A DNA stretch of 64,000 nt from Gammaproteobacteria bacterium (GTDB lineage Bacteria > Pseudomonadota > Gammaproteobacteria > Pseudomonadales > Pseudohongiellaceae), in contig PALV01000002.1 in NCBI GenBank assembly GCA_002706685.1, positions 124,001 to 188,000 on the forward strand, written 5' to 3'. Below, in pieces: positions 42,754 to 52,926 of this stretch. The notes under the pieces were generated by a model. It saw only the letters and a list, made by a program, of their open reading frames with translations, was not told where the DNA came from and did not search any database. The translations under genes were made by a program, and so were the position numbers. The stretch's first letter is position 1. Each line of letters starts with the position of its first letter.

Positions 42754-43820
42754 TGAAACCTATCTTGCGACGGCCTTTGACGTCGGTGACCCTGTTGGCG
42801 GCGCTGACTCTGACCGCTGGCAGCATCGCGGCACAAAACTCTCAGGATGCCGCTGCTGGTCATGATATGCGTCGCCCGGTTGACGTGTTCAGTGGTGTGC
42901 TTCGCGAAAGTCTCGACCTGAACCAGCGTCAGGGAATCTTCAGTCCCCGCAATGGTGATGTCACCGGGCGATATCTGCAGGGGCAGGGCGTAGTGCTGCA
43001 GGTGACCACGCCATTGCAGCGCGGAGGTTGGCCCGAGGCATCCATGGACACGCTCAGTCAGTCGCTTAGCGAGCTTGGTGAACAGCTGGGTGTCATGCTG
43101 GAGCGCGGCGTTGTTGAGCGTCCCGACTTCGAGGCAGTGCGTGATGCCATGGCGCTCAGCCTGCGCACCGACGAGGTGGCACAGTTCTATCGGGAGCGTC
43201 TGCAGGCATTGTCGTCATTCGAGCTTGAGCCGGCCATTCAGCGCTCCCTGTCGGAGGCGGCCACCGTGGTGCAGCAACTTCAGCAGGCTGAGCTACTGGA
43301 TGCGGATGCGGTTCGGGCAATTGGCAATGAGCTGTCGTCCCTGCGGGCAGAGCTGAACACCCAGCTGGACCGGGCCATGCAACTGCGCGACGCAGTGCGC
43401 GAAGAGGCAGTGCAGGCGCAGGCGCTGCCAGATGACGCCACGCTGGAGCGCTGGCAGTCCATGCGCGAAGAAATTGAACAGCAGATGCTCGCGCTGGCTG
43501 AACGGTCACAACAGCAGATGGCCGAGTTGCGACAGCGACAGCAGGCACTGCGTGATCAGCAGCAGCAACAGTGGCAGCGCGATCTGGCGGCATTCGAGCA
43601 GCGACTGTTCGGCACTGTGTGTGATTATGCTGCTGGCCTCAGGCAGCTGCCGTCCGGAGAACACCTCAGTCTGGTCCTGGTTGGCACGGGGCAGCAGCTG
43701 GATAGTGGTGAGCGACTGGATCGTATCCATGTCATCGATCAGCAGGATCTGCAGCGGTGCCAACAGGGTGAGTTAACCGGTGAAGCTCTGGCGCAGAGGG
43801 CTTTGACCTACGACTATTGA
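42753..43820 (+). CDS. Exported coiled-coil protein of a sigma operon
   Basis: A 355-residue protein I do not recognise. A signal peptide (cleavage near SIAAQN) is followed by a globular part, then a long Gln-, Glu- and Arg-rich coiled coil (about 165-290, with QQQMAELRQRQQALRDQQQQ), and a small C-terminal domain with one Cys in GTVCDYAAGL and another in LQRCQQG. Because it is translationally coupled to an anti-sigma factor with its own periplasmic coiled coil, it may be the periplasmic sensor that contacts it, as RseB does RseA; there is no sequence similarity to RseB that I can see. Confidence 0.8.
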   Translation: MKPILRRPLTSVTLLAALTLTAGSIAAQNSQDAAAGHDMRRPVDVFSGVLRESLDLNQRQGIFSPRNGDVTGRYLQGQGVVLQVTTPLQRGGWPEASMDTLSQSLSELGEQLGVMLERGVVERPDFEAVRDAMALSLRTDEVAQFYRERLQALSSFELEPAIQRSLSEAATVVQQLQQAELLDADAVRAIGNELSSLRAELNTQLDRAMQLRDAVREEAVQAQALPDDATLERWQSMREEIEQQMLALAERSQQQMAELRQRQQALRDQQQQQWQRDLAAFEQRLFGTVCDYAAGLRQLPSGEHLSLVLVGTGQQLDSGERLDRIHVIDQQDLQRCQQGELTGEALAQRALTYDY

Positions 43821-43979
43821 CGCAGAAGAGGCCGATGAATTGAGCTCAGGCGCTGTTAGCCGCCAGAGTAATCTTATAGAATGGAATCACGCGGCGTTTT
43901 CTCGCTGACGCAATAACAATAAGCCCTGATGCAAGGAGTCCTCCACAGCATGGGGGCGCTGCACAACAAGGAGAATAAA

Positions 43980-44366
43980 ATGGAATGCCCCAAATGTAAT
44001 GCCAAAATGATAGAGCGATCTGTTGAGGTGCTGCATGGCACCGTTGTGATCGATCAGTGTTCCGGTTGTCAGGGCCTGTGGTTTGACAACGGTGAGGCAG
44101 AGCAGCTCAAAAAGTCCTGGATGTCTGATTTTCTGGACAGTGGCGATCCACGTGTTGGCAAGACATACAATCGCGTTCGCGATATTCAGTGCCCACGCTG
44201 CGGCAAGTCAATGCAGAAGTTGAACGACCGCAAACAGCCCCACCTTGAATATGAGGCGTGCGAAGAGCATGGCATGTTCATGGATGCCGGCGAATTTACC
44301 GACTATAAACACGAAACCTTGATGGATATCTTCAAAGGTGTGATCGCAGCGATCCGTCGTCGCTGA
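43980..44366 (+). CDS. Zinc-ribbon (zf-TFIIB type) protein
   Basis: A 128-residue cytoplasmic protein with two Cys4-type zinc ribbons. Ribbon 1 is MECPKCNAKMIERSV with the partner CSGCQGLWFDNGEAEQL (the family's conserved signature), and ribbon 2 is IQCPRCGKSMQ with YEACEEHGMFMDAGEF, where one ligand would be His. AAGGAG precedes ATG 43980; a longer frame from 43929 is unlikely. Members of this family have no settled function. It is convergent with and adjacent to the PHP gene. Confidence 0.85.
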   Translation: MECPKCNAKMIERSVEVLHGTVVIDQCSGCQGLWFDNGEAEQLKKSWMSDFLDSGDPRVGKTYNRVRDIQCPRCGKSMQKLNDRKQPHLEYEACEEHGMFMDAGEFTDYKHETLMDIFKGVIAAIRRR

Positions 44367-45233
44367 TCAGTCTTCAGTCACGGGTCTGGCGAATTGTGTC
44401 CATTTTGGATGTCGCCAGATCCCCTGGTCCCTGCATATCTCGGGCAAACGTCTTATCTTGCCCAGATCCATCCACGTGTGCTTGGGTGAGTGGAAGTCGG
44501 AGCCGACAGTGGCCCACAGCTTTCGCTCAGCGGCAATGACCGACAGATTTTTGAGCATGTCCTGGTTGAGGTTCGAATAGCTGACCTCCAGAGCGTCGCC
44601 ACCCGCGTCGACAAACTCATCGATGAGTCGTCGAAATTTGGGGCGGCTTAGCGGGTAACGATCCGGGTGCGCGAGCGCTGCGACGCCACCCGCAGCCTGA
44701 ATTGCCTCGACTGCTTCTGATATTGAGCACCACTCTGCCGGCACGTATGCGCGTCCACGCCTGGCCAGGTATTTGCTGAAGGCCTGCTGCTTGCTTTTTA
44801 CAACACCCTGCTGCACCAAAAACTCTGCCACATGTACGCGGCTTACCGCAGTGCAGCCCAGTGACTGCAGCCAGGTCTGCAGGCCACAGTGGCCGGCACG
44901 CTCAAGCTGAATGCCGATCTTCGCAGCGCGTTCTTGCCGTCGTTGCTGCTGTTGTGCCAGCAGCTCAGAGAGCGTGGCATTGTTGATATCCACCATCAGG
45001 CCAAGAACATGTACCTCCTGGTTGTCCCAGCGTGTGGAAATCTCTGTGCCAGGGATGATATCCAGCTGATCCGGGACATCCACCGCACCCGATGCAATCT
45101 GCAGGTGGGCATCCACGCAGTCATGGTCTGTAATGGCCAATTGCTGGATGCCAAGCGATGAGGCGCGTTGCAGCAGCGCGGCGGTATCCAGATGGCCGTC
45201 AGAAAAGCGTGTATGTGAGTGCAGATCTATCAT
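44367..45233 (-). CDS. rnm: PHP-domain 5'-3' exoribonuclease (RNase AM/YciV-like)
   Basis: A 288-residue metal-dependent nuclease/phosphatase of the PHP family. Metal motifs: IDLHSHTRFSDG (start), AITDHDCVDAH, IPGTEISTRW, a mid-part His cluster, AALAHPDRYPLSRPKF and TVGSDFHSPKHTW. E. coli YciV (Rnm) trims 5' ends of 5S and 23S rRNA, and also hydrolyses 3',5'-bisphosphonucleotides. Length and motifs fit. In E. coli it lies near trp genes, but here it is alone between the zinc-ribbon gene and iscR, divergent from the latter. Confidence 0.88.
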   Translation of the reverse strand: MIDLHSHTRFSDGHLDTAALLQRASSLGIQQLAITDHDCVDAHLQIASGAVDVPDQLDIIPGTEISTRWDNQEVHVLGLMVDINNATLSELLAQQQQRRQERAAKIGIQLERAGHCGLQTWLQSLGCTAVSRVHVAEFLVQQGVVKSKQQAFSKYLARRGRAYVPAEWCSISEAVEAIQAAGGVAALAHPDRYPLSRPKFRRLIDEFVDAGGDALEVSYSNLNQDMLKNLSVIAAERKLWATVGSDFHSPKHTWMDLGKIRRLPEICRDQGIWRHPKWTQFARPVTED

Positions 45234-45282
45234 GGCGTGCAGACTACGCCAGCTGCTGGCCGGTGTAAACGCTCCCGGCCGA

Positions 45283-45315
45283 ATAGTTGATTAAATTACT
45301 GTGGTATTCCATAAT
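45283..45315 (+). promoter_or_regulatory. iscR promoter with IscR type 1 site
   Basis: A 25-bp site at 45283-45307 matches the IscR type 1 consensus at 21 of 25 positions, starting ATAGTTGA and ending GGTAT. It overlaps a promoter with -35 TTGATT (45287-45292), a 17-nt spacer and -10 CATAAT (45310-45315). [2Fe-2S]-IscR bound here would repress iscRS, as in E. coli. Confidence 0.85.
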
Positions 45316-45359
45316 CGTCTCACAGCTGGCTACCCCATTCTTTATGGATTTTTTAGCGT

Positions 45360-45833
45360 ATGCGACTGACCACAAAAGGCCGCTATGCCGTGACCGCTAT
45401 GTTGGACCTGGCTATCCATGCAGGTCGCGAGCCGGTGACCTTATCCGACATTTCAATGCGGCAGGACATTTCTTTGTCCTACCTTGAGCAGCTTTTCGCC
45501 CGCCTGCGGCGGCGTGAACTGGTGCAAAGCGTGCGCGGCCCCGGTGGTGGTTACCGACTCGGGCGCGGCACCGCCGATATCGCAGTCGTGGATATCATCG
45601 ACGCTGTGGATGAGTCGGTTGACGCCACCCGTTGTCAGGGGCAGGGCAACTGCCAGCAGGGCGAGATCTGTCTCACACATCATCTGTGGGAGGATCTGAG
45701 TCAGCAGATTCACACGTTTCTGGGCGGTATCAGTCTGGCCGACCTGATGAGCCGTCATGACGTTCAACGCATAGCCGACAGTCAGGATGAGCGGCGGGAA
45801 GTGATCGTTCGCGACATGCGCCTGTCGTCCTGA
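45360..45833 (+). CDS. iscR: Fe-S cluster-sensing regulator IscR
   Basis: A 157-residue Rrf2-family regulator that holds a [2Fe-2S] cluster and represses the isc operon when clusters are plentiful. The winged helix begins [18 protein letters not shown] and has [20 protein letters not shown] with [12 protein letters not shown]. Cluster ligands Cys92, Cys98, Cys104 and His107 are all present in the E. coli spacing. A type 1 IscR site overlaps its promoter. iscS follows 37 nt downstream. Confidence 0.97.
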   Translation: MRLTTKGRYAVTAMLDLAIHAGREPVTLSDISMRQDISLSYLEQLFARLRRRELVQSVRGPGGGYRLGRGTADIAVVDIIDAVDESVDATRCQGQGNCQQGEICLTHHLWEDLSQQIHTFLGGISLADLMSRHDVQRIADSQDERREVIVRDMRLSS

Positions 45834-45870
45834 TATCAGCTTGTAATCAGGGTTGTATTCAGGAGAGTTG

Positions 45871-47037
45871 ATGAAATTACCCGTCTATCTGGACTACGCA
45901 GCCACTACCCCTGTCGATCCCAGGGTAGCCGAGCGCATGGCCAAATGCCTGACGCTGGATGGTCAATTCGGCAATCCCGCCTCACGTGCGCATCTGTTCG
46001 GCTGGCAGGCAGAAGAAGTTGTCGAAAACGCCCGCCGCGATGTGGCTGATCTGCTGCACTGTGACCCTCGTGAGATTGTCTGGACCTCGGGCGCCACAGA
46101 GGCAGACAACCTCGCCATCAAGGGTGTGGCACAGTTTCATGCCGATCGCGGCAAACACATCATTACCTCTGCCATCGAACACAAAGCCGTCCTGGACAGC
46201 TGTCGATACCTGGAAACACTTGGTTTTGAGGTCAGCTACCTGAAACCTGATGACACCGGGCGCATTGAGCCGGCGGCCCTGGCTGAGGCCATCCGCCCGG
46301 ATACCATCCTGGTGTCGCTGATGCACGTCAACAACGAGCTGGGAACGGCCAACGATGTTAATGCTCTGGGTGAGGTTTGCAGAAGTAAAGGCGTTATATT
46401 TCATGTGGATGCGGCACAAAGCGCGGGCAAGTTGCCAATAGACCTGGGCCAGATGCCCATCGATCTGTTGTCGCTGTCGGCGCACAAGATTTACGGACCC
46501 AAAGGAATTGGCGCGCTGTATGTGCGTCGTGAGCCCAGGGTCGATCTGGTCGCGCAGATTCACGGTGGTGGCCATGAGCGGGGTATGCGCTCGGGCACGC
46601 TGCCGACGCATCAGATTGCCGGCATGGGTGATGCCTTCCGGTATGCTGCAGCAGAACTGGAGGCAGATCACCGACGCCTCACCGCACTGCGCAAACGGTT
46701 TATTGAGGGGCTGTCGAAGCTGGATGGCTGGAAGCTTAACGGTCATCCGGAGCAGCATGCACCCGGAATCATCAATGTCGCATTTTCCGATGTGGACGGT
46801 GAGTCACTGCTGATGGCGCTGCGTGGCATCGCCGTATCGTCCGGCTCTGCCTGCATGTCGGCGACCATGGAGCCTTCCTATGTATTGCGTGGCATAGGTG
46901 TGCCTGACGAGCTGGCCCAGGCGGCGCTGCGCTTCTCGGTAGGACGCTTCAGTACCGAACAGGACATTGATACGGCCATCGCAGCCGTGCTGGAAATGGT
47001 GCCTCGTCTCAGAGCTGTAGAATTACAGCCACGATAA
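45871..47037 (+). CDS. iscS: Cysteine desulfurase IscS, lacking the C-terminal IscU-binding tail
   Basis: PLP enzyme that takes sulfur from cysteine as a protein persulfide for Fe-S clusters and tRNA thiolation. The E. coli-like start [18 protein letters not shown], Schiff-base Lys206 in [12 protein letters not shown] and active-site Cys328 in VSSGSACMS are all present at E. coli numbering. At 388 residues it is ~16 shorter than E. coli IscS: the aligned sequence stops after RLRAV (383) and ends ELQPR, without the conserved tail containing SPLWEMYKQG. ATG 45871 has AGGAGA upstream. No iscU, iscA, hscB, hscA, fdx or iscX follows; ndk begins 62 nt later. Confidence 0.95.
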   Translation: MKLPVYLDYAATTPVDPRVAERMAKCLTLDGQFGNPASRAHLFGWQAEEVVENARRDVADLLHCDPREIVWTSGATEADNLAIKGVAQFHADRGKHIITSAIEHKAVLDSCRYLETLGFEVSYLKPDDTGRIEPAALAEAIRPDTILVSLMHVNNELGTANDVNALGEVCRSKGVIFHVDAAQSAGKLPIDLGQMPIDLLSLSAHKIYGPKGIGALYVRREPRVDLVAQIHGGGHERGMRSGTLPTHQIAGMGDAFRYAAAELEADHRRLTALRKRFIEGLSKLDGWKLNGHPEQHAPGIINVAFSDVDGESLLMALRGIAVSSGSACMSATMEPSYVLRGIGVPDELAQAALRFSVGRFSTEQDIDTAIAAVLEMVPRLRAVELQPR

Positions 47038-47047
47038 CCAGTATAAT
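47018..47047 (+). promoter_or_regulatory. Probable ndk promoter
   Basis: A perfect -10 TATAAT (47042-47047) lies just after the iscS stop with a weak -35 TAGAAT (47018-47023), 18 nt apart. It would let ndk and the following genes be transcribed independently of IscR. Confidence 0.55.
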
Positions 47048-47099
47048 GCGCGCCTTTTATACACGCGACTTAAGACGCGATATGCTGTGGAGCTGAACA

Positions 47100-47528
47100 A
47101 TGGCAACTGAACGTACATTATCAATCATCAAACCTGATGCAGTCGGCAAAAATGTGATCGGCGAGATCTACTCCCGATTCGAGAAAGCCGGCCTGCGTAT
47201 CGTTGCTGCCAAGATGGTGCAACTGACTGACGAGAGCGCTGGCGGTTTCTACGCCGAGCACAAAGAGCGCGGATTCTTCAAGGATCTGATCGCGTTCATG
47301 ACCTCTGGCCCGGTCATGGTTCAGGTGCTGGAAGGTGAAGGCGCAGTAGCCATGAACCGCGAGCTGATGGGTGCCACCAACCCTGCGGAAGCCAAGCCAG
47401 GTACCATTCGTGCTGATTTCGCCAAATCCATCGATGCCAATGCCGTGCACGGTTCCGATTCTGCACAGTCTGCGGCGCGCGAAATCGCCTACTTTTTCAA
47501 TGACTCAGAGATCTGCCCGCGCGGCTGA
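47100..47528 (+). CDS. ndk: Nucleoside diphosphate kinase
   Basis: Transfers the terminal phosphate of ATP to nucleoside diphosphates through a phosphohistidine; 142 residues. The catalytic His117 is in NAVHGSDS, and [24 protein letters not shown] and the NDSEIC end are standard. First gene of the conserved ndk-rlmN-rodZ-ispG-hisS-yfgM-bamB-der block. In Pseudomonas-type genomes the full isc operon precedes ndk. Confidence 0.98.
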   Translation: MATERTLSIIKPDAVGKNVIGEIYSRFEKAGLRIVAAKMVQLTDESAGGFYAEHKERGFFKDLIAFMTSGPVMVQVLEGEGAVAMNRELMGATNPAEAKPGTIRADFAKSIDANAVHGSDSAQSAAREIAYFFNDSEICPRG

Positions 47529-47563
47529 TAAGCAGCGGCACTGAGCGATCCGGGAAATCACTG

Positions 47564-48724
47564 ATGAGCGAAACGGTCACTAAAACCAATCTTTTGGGGC
47601 TCAGCCTGCCCAAGCTGCAGGCTTACTTTGTCTCCATGGATGAGAAACCGTTTCGTGCCGTGCAGGTTATGAAGTGGATACACCAGCGTGGTGTCACCGA
47701 TTTTGACGCGATGACAGACATCAGCAAGAGTCTGCGCGACAAACTCAAGACCAACGCGGAGATTCGCCTGCCAAACGTTGTGCAGGAATACCTGTCCAGC
47801 GACGGCTGTTATAAATGGATCGTTCAGGTTGCCAGTGGCAGCCGGGTGGAAACGGTTTATATCCCCGAGGCCGGTCGAGCCACGCTGTGCATTTCCTCTC
47901 AGGCAGGGTGTACGCTGGACTGCAGTTTCTGCGCAACCGGCAAGCAGGGCTTTAACAGTAACCTGACCACGGCAGAGATCATCGGTCAGCTCTGGTGGGC
48001 CAATCACCGTCTCAACGGTTTTGCCGAGCCTCGCGCAGGCGCCGGCAAAAGCAATCGGGCGGTCAGCAATATTGTCATGATGGGCATGGGTGAACCTCTG
48101 CTGAATTTCGACAATGTCATGGATGCGCTGCATCTGATGATGGAAGACAATGCCTACGGTCTGTCCAAGCGTCGCGTTACGGTCAGCACCGCAGGTGTTG
48201 TCCCAGCCATTGACCGAATGAAAGATTATACCGATGCATCACTGGCCATTTCGCTGCACGCACCCAATGACGAGCTGCGCAACCAGATCGTGCCGGTAAA
48301 CAAAAAATACCCTATCCGGGAACTTCTGCGCAGTGTTAAGGACTATATGGCTAGTCTGCCGGATAAACGGGTACCGGTTGTTGAGTACACGCTGATCGCC
48401 GGCGTCAACGATCATCGTCAGCACGCCAGAGAGCTGGCGGCTTTGCTGAAGGACTTTCCCTGCAAGATCAATCTCATCCCGTTTAATCCGTTCGAGCAGT
48501 CGGATTACCGTCGGCCAAGCAATTCGTCGGTCAACACGTTCAGGGAAATCCTGCAACAGGCTGACTACACTGTTACAGTGCGAACCACGCGTGGCGACGA
48601 CATAGGTGCGGCCTGTGGCCAGCTGGTTGGCGAGGTGGCTGACCAGACCAAGCGAAGTGCACGTTACCGCAAAGCGGCCGAGTTATCGGCCGCCAATCGG
48701 CTGGATGTGCATAACGTAGTCTGA
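47564..48724 (+). CDS. rlmN: Dual-specificity RNA methyltransferase RlmN
   Basis: Radical-SAM enzyme that methylates C2 of A2503 in 23S rRNA and A37 in several tRNAs; 386 residues. The cluster motif is [15 protein letters not shown] (about 124), SAM-binding stretches are [13 protein letters not shown] and STAGVVP, and the resolving Cys is in [10 protein letters not shown] near the C-terminus. The frame starts 35 nt after ndk. In relatives a pilF gene separates rlmN from rodZ; here rodZ follows directly after an 83-nt gap. Confidence 0.97.
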   Translation: MSETVTKTNLLGLSLPKLQAYFVSMDEKPFRAVQVMKWIHQRGVTDFDAMTDISKSLRDKLKTNAEIRLPNVVQEYLSSDGCYKWIVQVASGSRVETVYIPEAGRATLCISSQAGCTLDCSFCATGKQGFNSNLTTAEIIGQLWWANHRLNGFAEPRAGAGKSNRAVSNIVMMGMGEPLLNFDNVMDALHLMMEDNAYGLSKRRVTVSTAGVVPAIDRMKDYTDASLAISLHAPNDELRNQIVPVNKKYPIRELLRSVKDYMASLPDKRVPVVEYTLIAGVNDHRQHARELAALLKDFPCKINLIPFNPFEQSDYRRPSNSSVNTFREILQQADYTVTVRTTRGDDIGAACGQLVGEVADQTKRSARYRKAAELSAANRLDVHNVV

Positions 48725-48807
48725 CAACTGATCGCACGCCGGTGCAGGTATCGGGTCAGGCGCCGAGCTAACATGGTTCTGAATAAACAGGTCCCAAATA
48801 GGATTCA

Positions 48808-49677
48808 ATGAATACACACGACGAAACATCGGATCAGTCCGGTCTGTCTGAAGAGCAGGTCGAGCCACCATCCTCGGCTCCCGCCCAGACGCCCGGCAAT
48901 CTGCTTAGAACGCAGCGTGAAACGCTGGAGTTGTCGCTGAAGCAGGTATCCGAACAATTGAATCTGACCATGCATTACATCAATTGCATGGAATCGGACA
49001 GCTACGACAAGCTGCCGGGCGACGTGTTCGTAAAGGGATATATCCGCAGCTATTCGCGCGTGCTGCAGCTCGACCCAGAGCAGATGATCGAGCTATACAA
49101 TGAATTCACCAATAAAAAGGCTGCCCGTAAAGAAGAAGCCATCAAGCGCTACACGCGGCGGCGTCGTGACAAAAACCGGCCATGGATTATTGTCTCTGGC
49201 ATTGCTTTTGTGGTGATGGCAGTCGCGTTGTGGTTCATCAATCAGAGCGATGAAACACCGCCTGTCGACAATGCCCTGATGGATGAGGCCGTGCGCAATG
49301 CGGTCAACGAAACTGAAGTGGGCAATGCCCTGATTGAAGATCAGCCAATTGATGAGGTGCCGGTGTTTAACAGCCCGGTAGAGCCGGAAGTGGCCAGTGA
49401 CGCGTCAGTCATGGCTCTGGCATGGCCGGGCTCTGACGAACTGGAGATCATCTTCAGCGACGAAAGCTGGGTAGAGCTGGAGCATCGTGGTGGCGAAGAG
49501 AATTATCAGGATACCCACCAGCAGGGTGAAAAACTCAAGATCACCGGCACCGCGCCATTTTTATTGAATCTTGGCAACGCCAGAGCCGCGTCGGTTGTTT
49601 ATAATGGGCGCGCGCTGGATATCAGCAATAACATTCGCAGTGATGACTCGGCCCGACTGAGTGTGGGGATGCAGTAA
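48808..49677 (+). CDS. rodZ: Cell-shape protein RodZ
   Basis: A 289-residue inner-membrane protein that links MreB to the elongation machinery. The N-terminal HTH-like domain (about 27-95: [38 protein letters not shown]) binds MreB. A basic juxtamembrane stretch [10 protein letters not shown] precedes the single helix (about 125-143). The periplasmic DUF4115 domain (about 205-289) contains [16 protein letters not shown]. It is about 50 residues shorter than E. coli RodZ, mainly in the linker. ispG follows 1 nt after the stop. Confidence 0.93.
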   Translation: MNTHDETSDQSGLSEEQVEPPSSAPAQTPGNLLRTQRETLELSLKQVSEQLNLTMHYINCMESDSYDKLPGDVFVKGYIRSYSRVLQLDPEQMIELYNEFTNKKAARKEEAIKRYTRRRRDKNRPWIIVSGIAFVVMAVALWFINQSDETPPVDNALMDEAVRNAVNETEVGNALIEDQPIDEVPVFNSPVEPEVASDASVMALAWPGSDELEIIFSDESWVELEHRGGEENYQDTHQQGEKLKITGTAPFLLNLGNARAASVVYNGRALDISNNIRSDDSARLSVGMQ

Positions 49678-49678
49678 C

Positions 49679-50806
49679 ATGATGAGTGAATCGCCAATCA
49701 AACGCCGCAAAAGCCGCCAGATCATGGTGGGGCGTGTGCCTGTGGGTGGTGGTGCTCCGATTTCCGTTCAGAGCATGACCAATACGGAAACCTGTGACGT
49801 GGACGCCACCGTAGCCCAGATTCAACGGCTGGCCAACGTGGGTGCTGACATCGTCAGGGTATCGGTGCCCAGCATGGAAGCGGCCGAAGCCTTCCGCCAG
49901 ATCCGGGCTCGTGTAGATCTGCCGCTGGTGGCGGATATTCATTTTGACTACAAGATTGCGCTGAAAGTCGCCGAGTATGGCGTTGACTGCCTGCGTATCA
50001 ATCCCGGCAATATTGGCAGCGAAAAGCGCATCCGGGCAGTCATCGACGCTGCGCGCGACAAGGGCATTCCGCTGCGCATCGGTGTTAATGCCGGCTCTCT
50101 GGGCAAGACGCTGCTGCGCAAGTACAAAGAACCGACTGCCGACGCCATGGTGGAATCGGCTCTGACGCAGATCGACATTCTCGACAAGCTTGATTTTCAG
50201 GACTTCAAGATCAGTCTGAAGGCATCGGAAATATTCATGACCCTGCAGGCATACCGCACACTGGCCAGCCAGATTGAACAGCCGCTGCATCTTGGTATCA
50301 CTGAGGCGGGCGGTTTGCGCTCTGGCACTGTCAAGTCGGCAATCGGTCTGGGTGCACTGTTGATGGACGGCATCGGCGATACCATCCGCATATCGCTGGC
50401 GGCCGATCCGGTGGAAGAAATTCGCGTCGGCTTCGATATTCTCAAGAGTCTGGGATTGCGCAGCAAAGGCGTCAATCTTGTGGCCTGTCCCAGTTGTTCA
50501 CGGCAGAACTTTGATGTCATTGGTGTCGTGAATCAGCTTGAAGCCCGGCTTGAAGACATTATTACGCCCGTGGATGTTGCGGTCATCGGCTGTATCGTTA
50601 ATGGACCGGGCGAAGCCAAAGTGGCAGAGATCGGCCTGACCGGTGCCAGCCCCAACAACCTGGCCTATATCGACGGCAAGCCGCACCACAAGGTGGACAA
50701 TGCGACACTGGTCGATGAACTTGAAGCCATGGTGCGTGCGCGAGTGGCAGAGAAACTCAGGGCCGAGGCAGAGCAGGCGCCGGCAGGCATCATCGCTCGC
50801 GGCTGA
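49679..50806 (+). CDS. ispG: 4-hydroxy-3-methylbut-2-enyl diphosphate synthase IspG
   Basis: [4Fe-4S] enzyme of the MEP isoprenoid pathway converting MEcPP to HMBPP; 375 residues. The barrel has [29 protein letters not shown] and [13 protein letters not shown]. The cluster Cys residues are in [11 protein letters not shown] and [15 protein letters not shown] 49679 is used, with ATG 49682 equally possible. It follows rodZ by one base and precedes hisS by 34 nt, as in E. coli. Confidence 0.97.
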   Translation: MMSESPIKRRKSRQIMVGRVPVGGGAPISVQSMTNTETCDVDATVAQIQRLANVGADIVRVSVPSMEAAEAFRQIRARVDLPLVADIHFDYKIALKVAEYGVDCLRINPGNIGSEKRIRAVIDAARDKGIPLRIGVNAGSLGKTLLRKYKEPTADAMVESALTQIDILDKLDFQDFKISLKASEIFMTLQAYRTLASQIEQPLHLGITEAGGLRSGTVKSAIGLGALLMDGIGDTIRISLAADPVEEIRVGFDILKSLGLRSKGVNLVACPSCSRQNFDVIGVVNQLEARLEDIITPVDVAVIGCIVNGPGEAKVAEIGLTGASPNNLAYIDGKPHHKVDNATLVDELEAMVRARVAEKLRAEAEQAPAGIIARG

Positions 50807-50840
50807 TGAGCAGACTGGACAAGGAGTCGCTGGAAAATCT

Positions 50841-52133
50841 ATGAGCAAGATCCAGGCAATTCGCGGGATGAACGACATACTCCCCGCTGACACGGCATTG
50901 TGGCAATACATTGAGCAGGTGGTCTCGCAGATCGTCCAGGGCTACGGATATCGCGAGATTCGATTCCCGGTGCTGGAGCAGACCCAGCTTTTCAAACGCT
51001 CTATCGGCGAAGTGACCGATATCGTTGAAAAGGAGATGTACACCTTTACCGATCGCAATGGCGATGAACTCAGTCTGCGCCCGGAAGGCACCGCCGGCTG
51101 TGTGCGCGCGGCGGAGCAGCACGGCCTGCTTTACAACCAGCAACAGCGCCTCTGGTATCGTGGTCCCATGTTCCGCCATGAACGTCCGCAGAAGGGACGG
51201 TACCGTCAGTTTCACCAGGTTGGAGTCGAAGCCTTTGGCATGACCGGCCCGGATATTGATGCCGAGATCATTCTGGTATCTGCCGCGCTGTGGCGTGCAC
51301 TGGGTCTGCAGCACGCTGTCAGGTTGGAAATCAACAATATCGGCACCTCAGAAGATCGCAAAGCCTATGGCGCGGCGCTGAAAGCCTTCCTGCTGTCACA
51401 TGAAGCCCAGCTTGATGAAGACAGTCAGCGGCGACTGCACAGCAATCCCCTGCGCATTCTGGACAGCAAAGTGCCCCAGACCCAGGCGATACTGGCAGAT
51501 GCCCCCAAGCTGTCTGAGTATGTTGCAGAAGAAACAGCGGTTCATTATCAGGCACTTAAATCGCTGCTGGATGCCAATGGCGTGACCTATACTGAGAACC
51601 CCAGGCTGGTGCGCGGGCTGGATTACTACAATAATCTGGTTTTCGAATGGATAACGGATGAGCTGGGTGCCCAGGGCACAGTCTGCGCTGGTGGCCGTTA
51701 TGACTCGCTGGTCGCGCAGCTGGGTGGGCGTGGTACGCCGGCTGTGGGCCTGGCCTTTGGTATGGAGCGCCTGGTGCTGCTGCTGCAGAGCGCTGGCGAA
51801 GTGCCTGCCTCCCTGACGCAACCACTGGATGTCTATCTGCTGGGCTCAGAGGGAGTGCCGCAGTCCGCGCTGATGATGCTGGCTGAATCACTGCGGCAGC
51901 AATTGCCCAGACTCCGGCTGGCAATGCATTGTGGCGGCGGCAAGTTCAACAGCCAGCTGAAGAAAGCATATAATAGTGGCGCCAGTGCAGCTGTCATCAT
52001 TGATGCTGTGAAAGGTGATGGACTTTCGGCACGGCTGCGACGACTGGACGATGCCGGCGATACCTTCGAGCTGGATGAAGCTGGTCTGCTGGTCGCCCTG
52101 CGCCGCCTGGCCACGCCAGACGCAAGCGCTTGA
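50841..52133 (+). CDS. hisS: Histidyl-tRNA synthetase
   Basis: Charges tRNA-His; class II synthetase of 430 residues. It starts [14 protein letters not shown] and has motif 2 [19 protein letters not shown], the histidine-binding [15 protein letters not shown], motif 3 [14 protein letters not shown] and an anticodon domain at about 330-430. The frame is open 66 codons upstream inside ispG, but ATG 50841, preceded by AAGGAG, matches the family start. Keeps its place after ispG. Confidence 0.98.
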   Translation: MSKIQAIRGMNDILPADTALWQYIEQVVSQIVQGYGYREIRFPVLEQTQLFKRSIGEVTDIVEKEMYTFTDRNGDELSLRPEGTAGCVRAAEQHGLLYNQQQRLWYRGPMFRHERPQKGRYRQFHQVGVEAFGMTGPDIDAEIILVSAALWRALGLQHAVRLEINNIGTSEDRKAYGAALKAFLLSHEAQLDEDSQRRLHSNPLRILDSKVPQTQAILADAPKLSEYVAEETAVHYQALKSLLDANGVTYTENPRLVRGLDYYNNLVFEWITDELGAQGTVCAGGRYDSLVAQLGGRGTPAVGLAFGMERLVLLLQSAGEVPASLTQPLDVYLLGSEGVPQSALMMLAESLRQQLPRLRLAMHCGGGKFNSQLKKAYNSGASAAVIIDAVKGDGLSARLRRLDDAGDTFELDEAGLLVALRRLATPDASA

Positions 52134-52229
52134 CAGCAGGATAACGGTAGGACACGATGCCTGCCTTAAATTGAGTATGCCCGCACTGCGAAGCAGTGGG
52201 GTCGGATTGGATTGGACAGGAGCTGGTTT

Positions 52230-52898
52230 GTGGCTTTAAGTGCAGCAGAAGAAGAAACCCTCGAATCGCTAAAGCGCTGGTGGCATGAAAGTGGCCGCCT
52301 GCTGGCTCTGGGCATAGCAGTAGTCGCCGCCGTTTATTTCGGCTGGCAGTTCTGGCAGAGCAGTCAACAATCGGCCTCTGCAGAAGCGTCCGCCGTCTAT
52401 GACCGCCTGTCGACGCTGGCGGTCACCAACCCGGGTGAACTGATCCCGGCTGAAGGACATGACGAAATCCGTCAACTGACAGCAGAGCTGAAGAACGAAC
52501 ACAGCAGCAGCGTCTATGCACTTTACGGTGCGCTGTTCGCGGCCCGTCTGGCGGTCGAAACTGATGATCTTGCCACCGCACGCCAGGAGCTGGAATGGCT
52601 GCTGGCCAACACACAAAGCGGCATGTTCAGCAGCACCGAGCCAACGCTGATCCGTCTGGCGCAGCTGCGTCTGGGACAGGTCATGCTGGCCAGTGGCGAA
52701 ACAGATGAAGCACTGGCGCTGATCAGCACTGTTGACGGCCAGGCTCTGCAATCCGAATTTGACGAGTTGCGCGGTGACATCTACCTGGCGCAGGGCAATC
52801 ATGAACAGGCACTGGCGGCTTACGAGTCTGCCCAGGGCGCTGGCAACATGAGCCCGGTGTTGCAGATGAAGATGTCCGAACTGCAGGGCAGCCGTTGA
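52230..52898 (+). CDS. yfgM: YfgM-like SecYEG-associated TPR membrane protein
   Basis: A 222-residue inner-membrane protein: short cytoplasmic start (ALSAAEEETLESLKRWWHE), one helix (about 25-43), then periplasmic TPR-like helical repeats (YALYGALFAARLAVETDD; ALISTVDG; DIYLAQGNHEQALAAY). E. coli YfgM works with the PpiD chaperone at the SecYEG translocon. GTG 52230 has AGGAG 7 nt upstream and is chosen over the in-frame TTG 52212. Its position between hisS and bamB is conserved. Confidence 0.92.
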   Translation: MALSAAEEETLESLKRWWHESGRLLALGIAVVAAVYFGWQFWQSSQQSASAEASAVYDRLSTLAVTNPGELIPAEGHDEIRQLTAELKNEHSSSVYALYGALFAARLAVETDDLATARQELEWLLANTQSGMFSSTEPTLIRLAQLRLGQVMLASGETDEALALISTVDGQALQSEFDELRGDIYLAQGNHEQALAAYESAQGAGNMSPVLQMKMSELQGSR

Positions 52899-52926
52899 TT
52901 AATCCATTGATTCAGGCCATCAGACT

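Noticed and set aside
45982..46758. 258-codon open frame on the - strand
   Set aside because: Antisense to iscS with no family features.
52181..52203. Small hairpin (CACTGC/GCAGTG) between hisS and yfgM
   Set aside because: Only six clean pairs with a 3-nt loop and no T-run; too weak to call a terminator.
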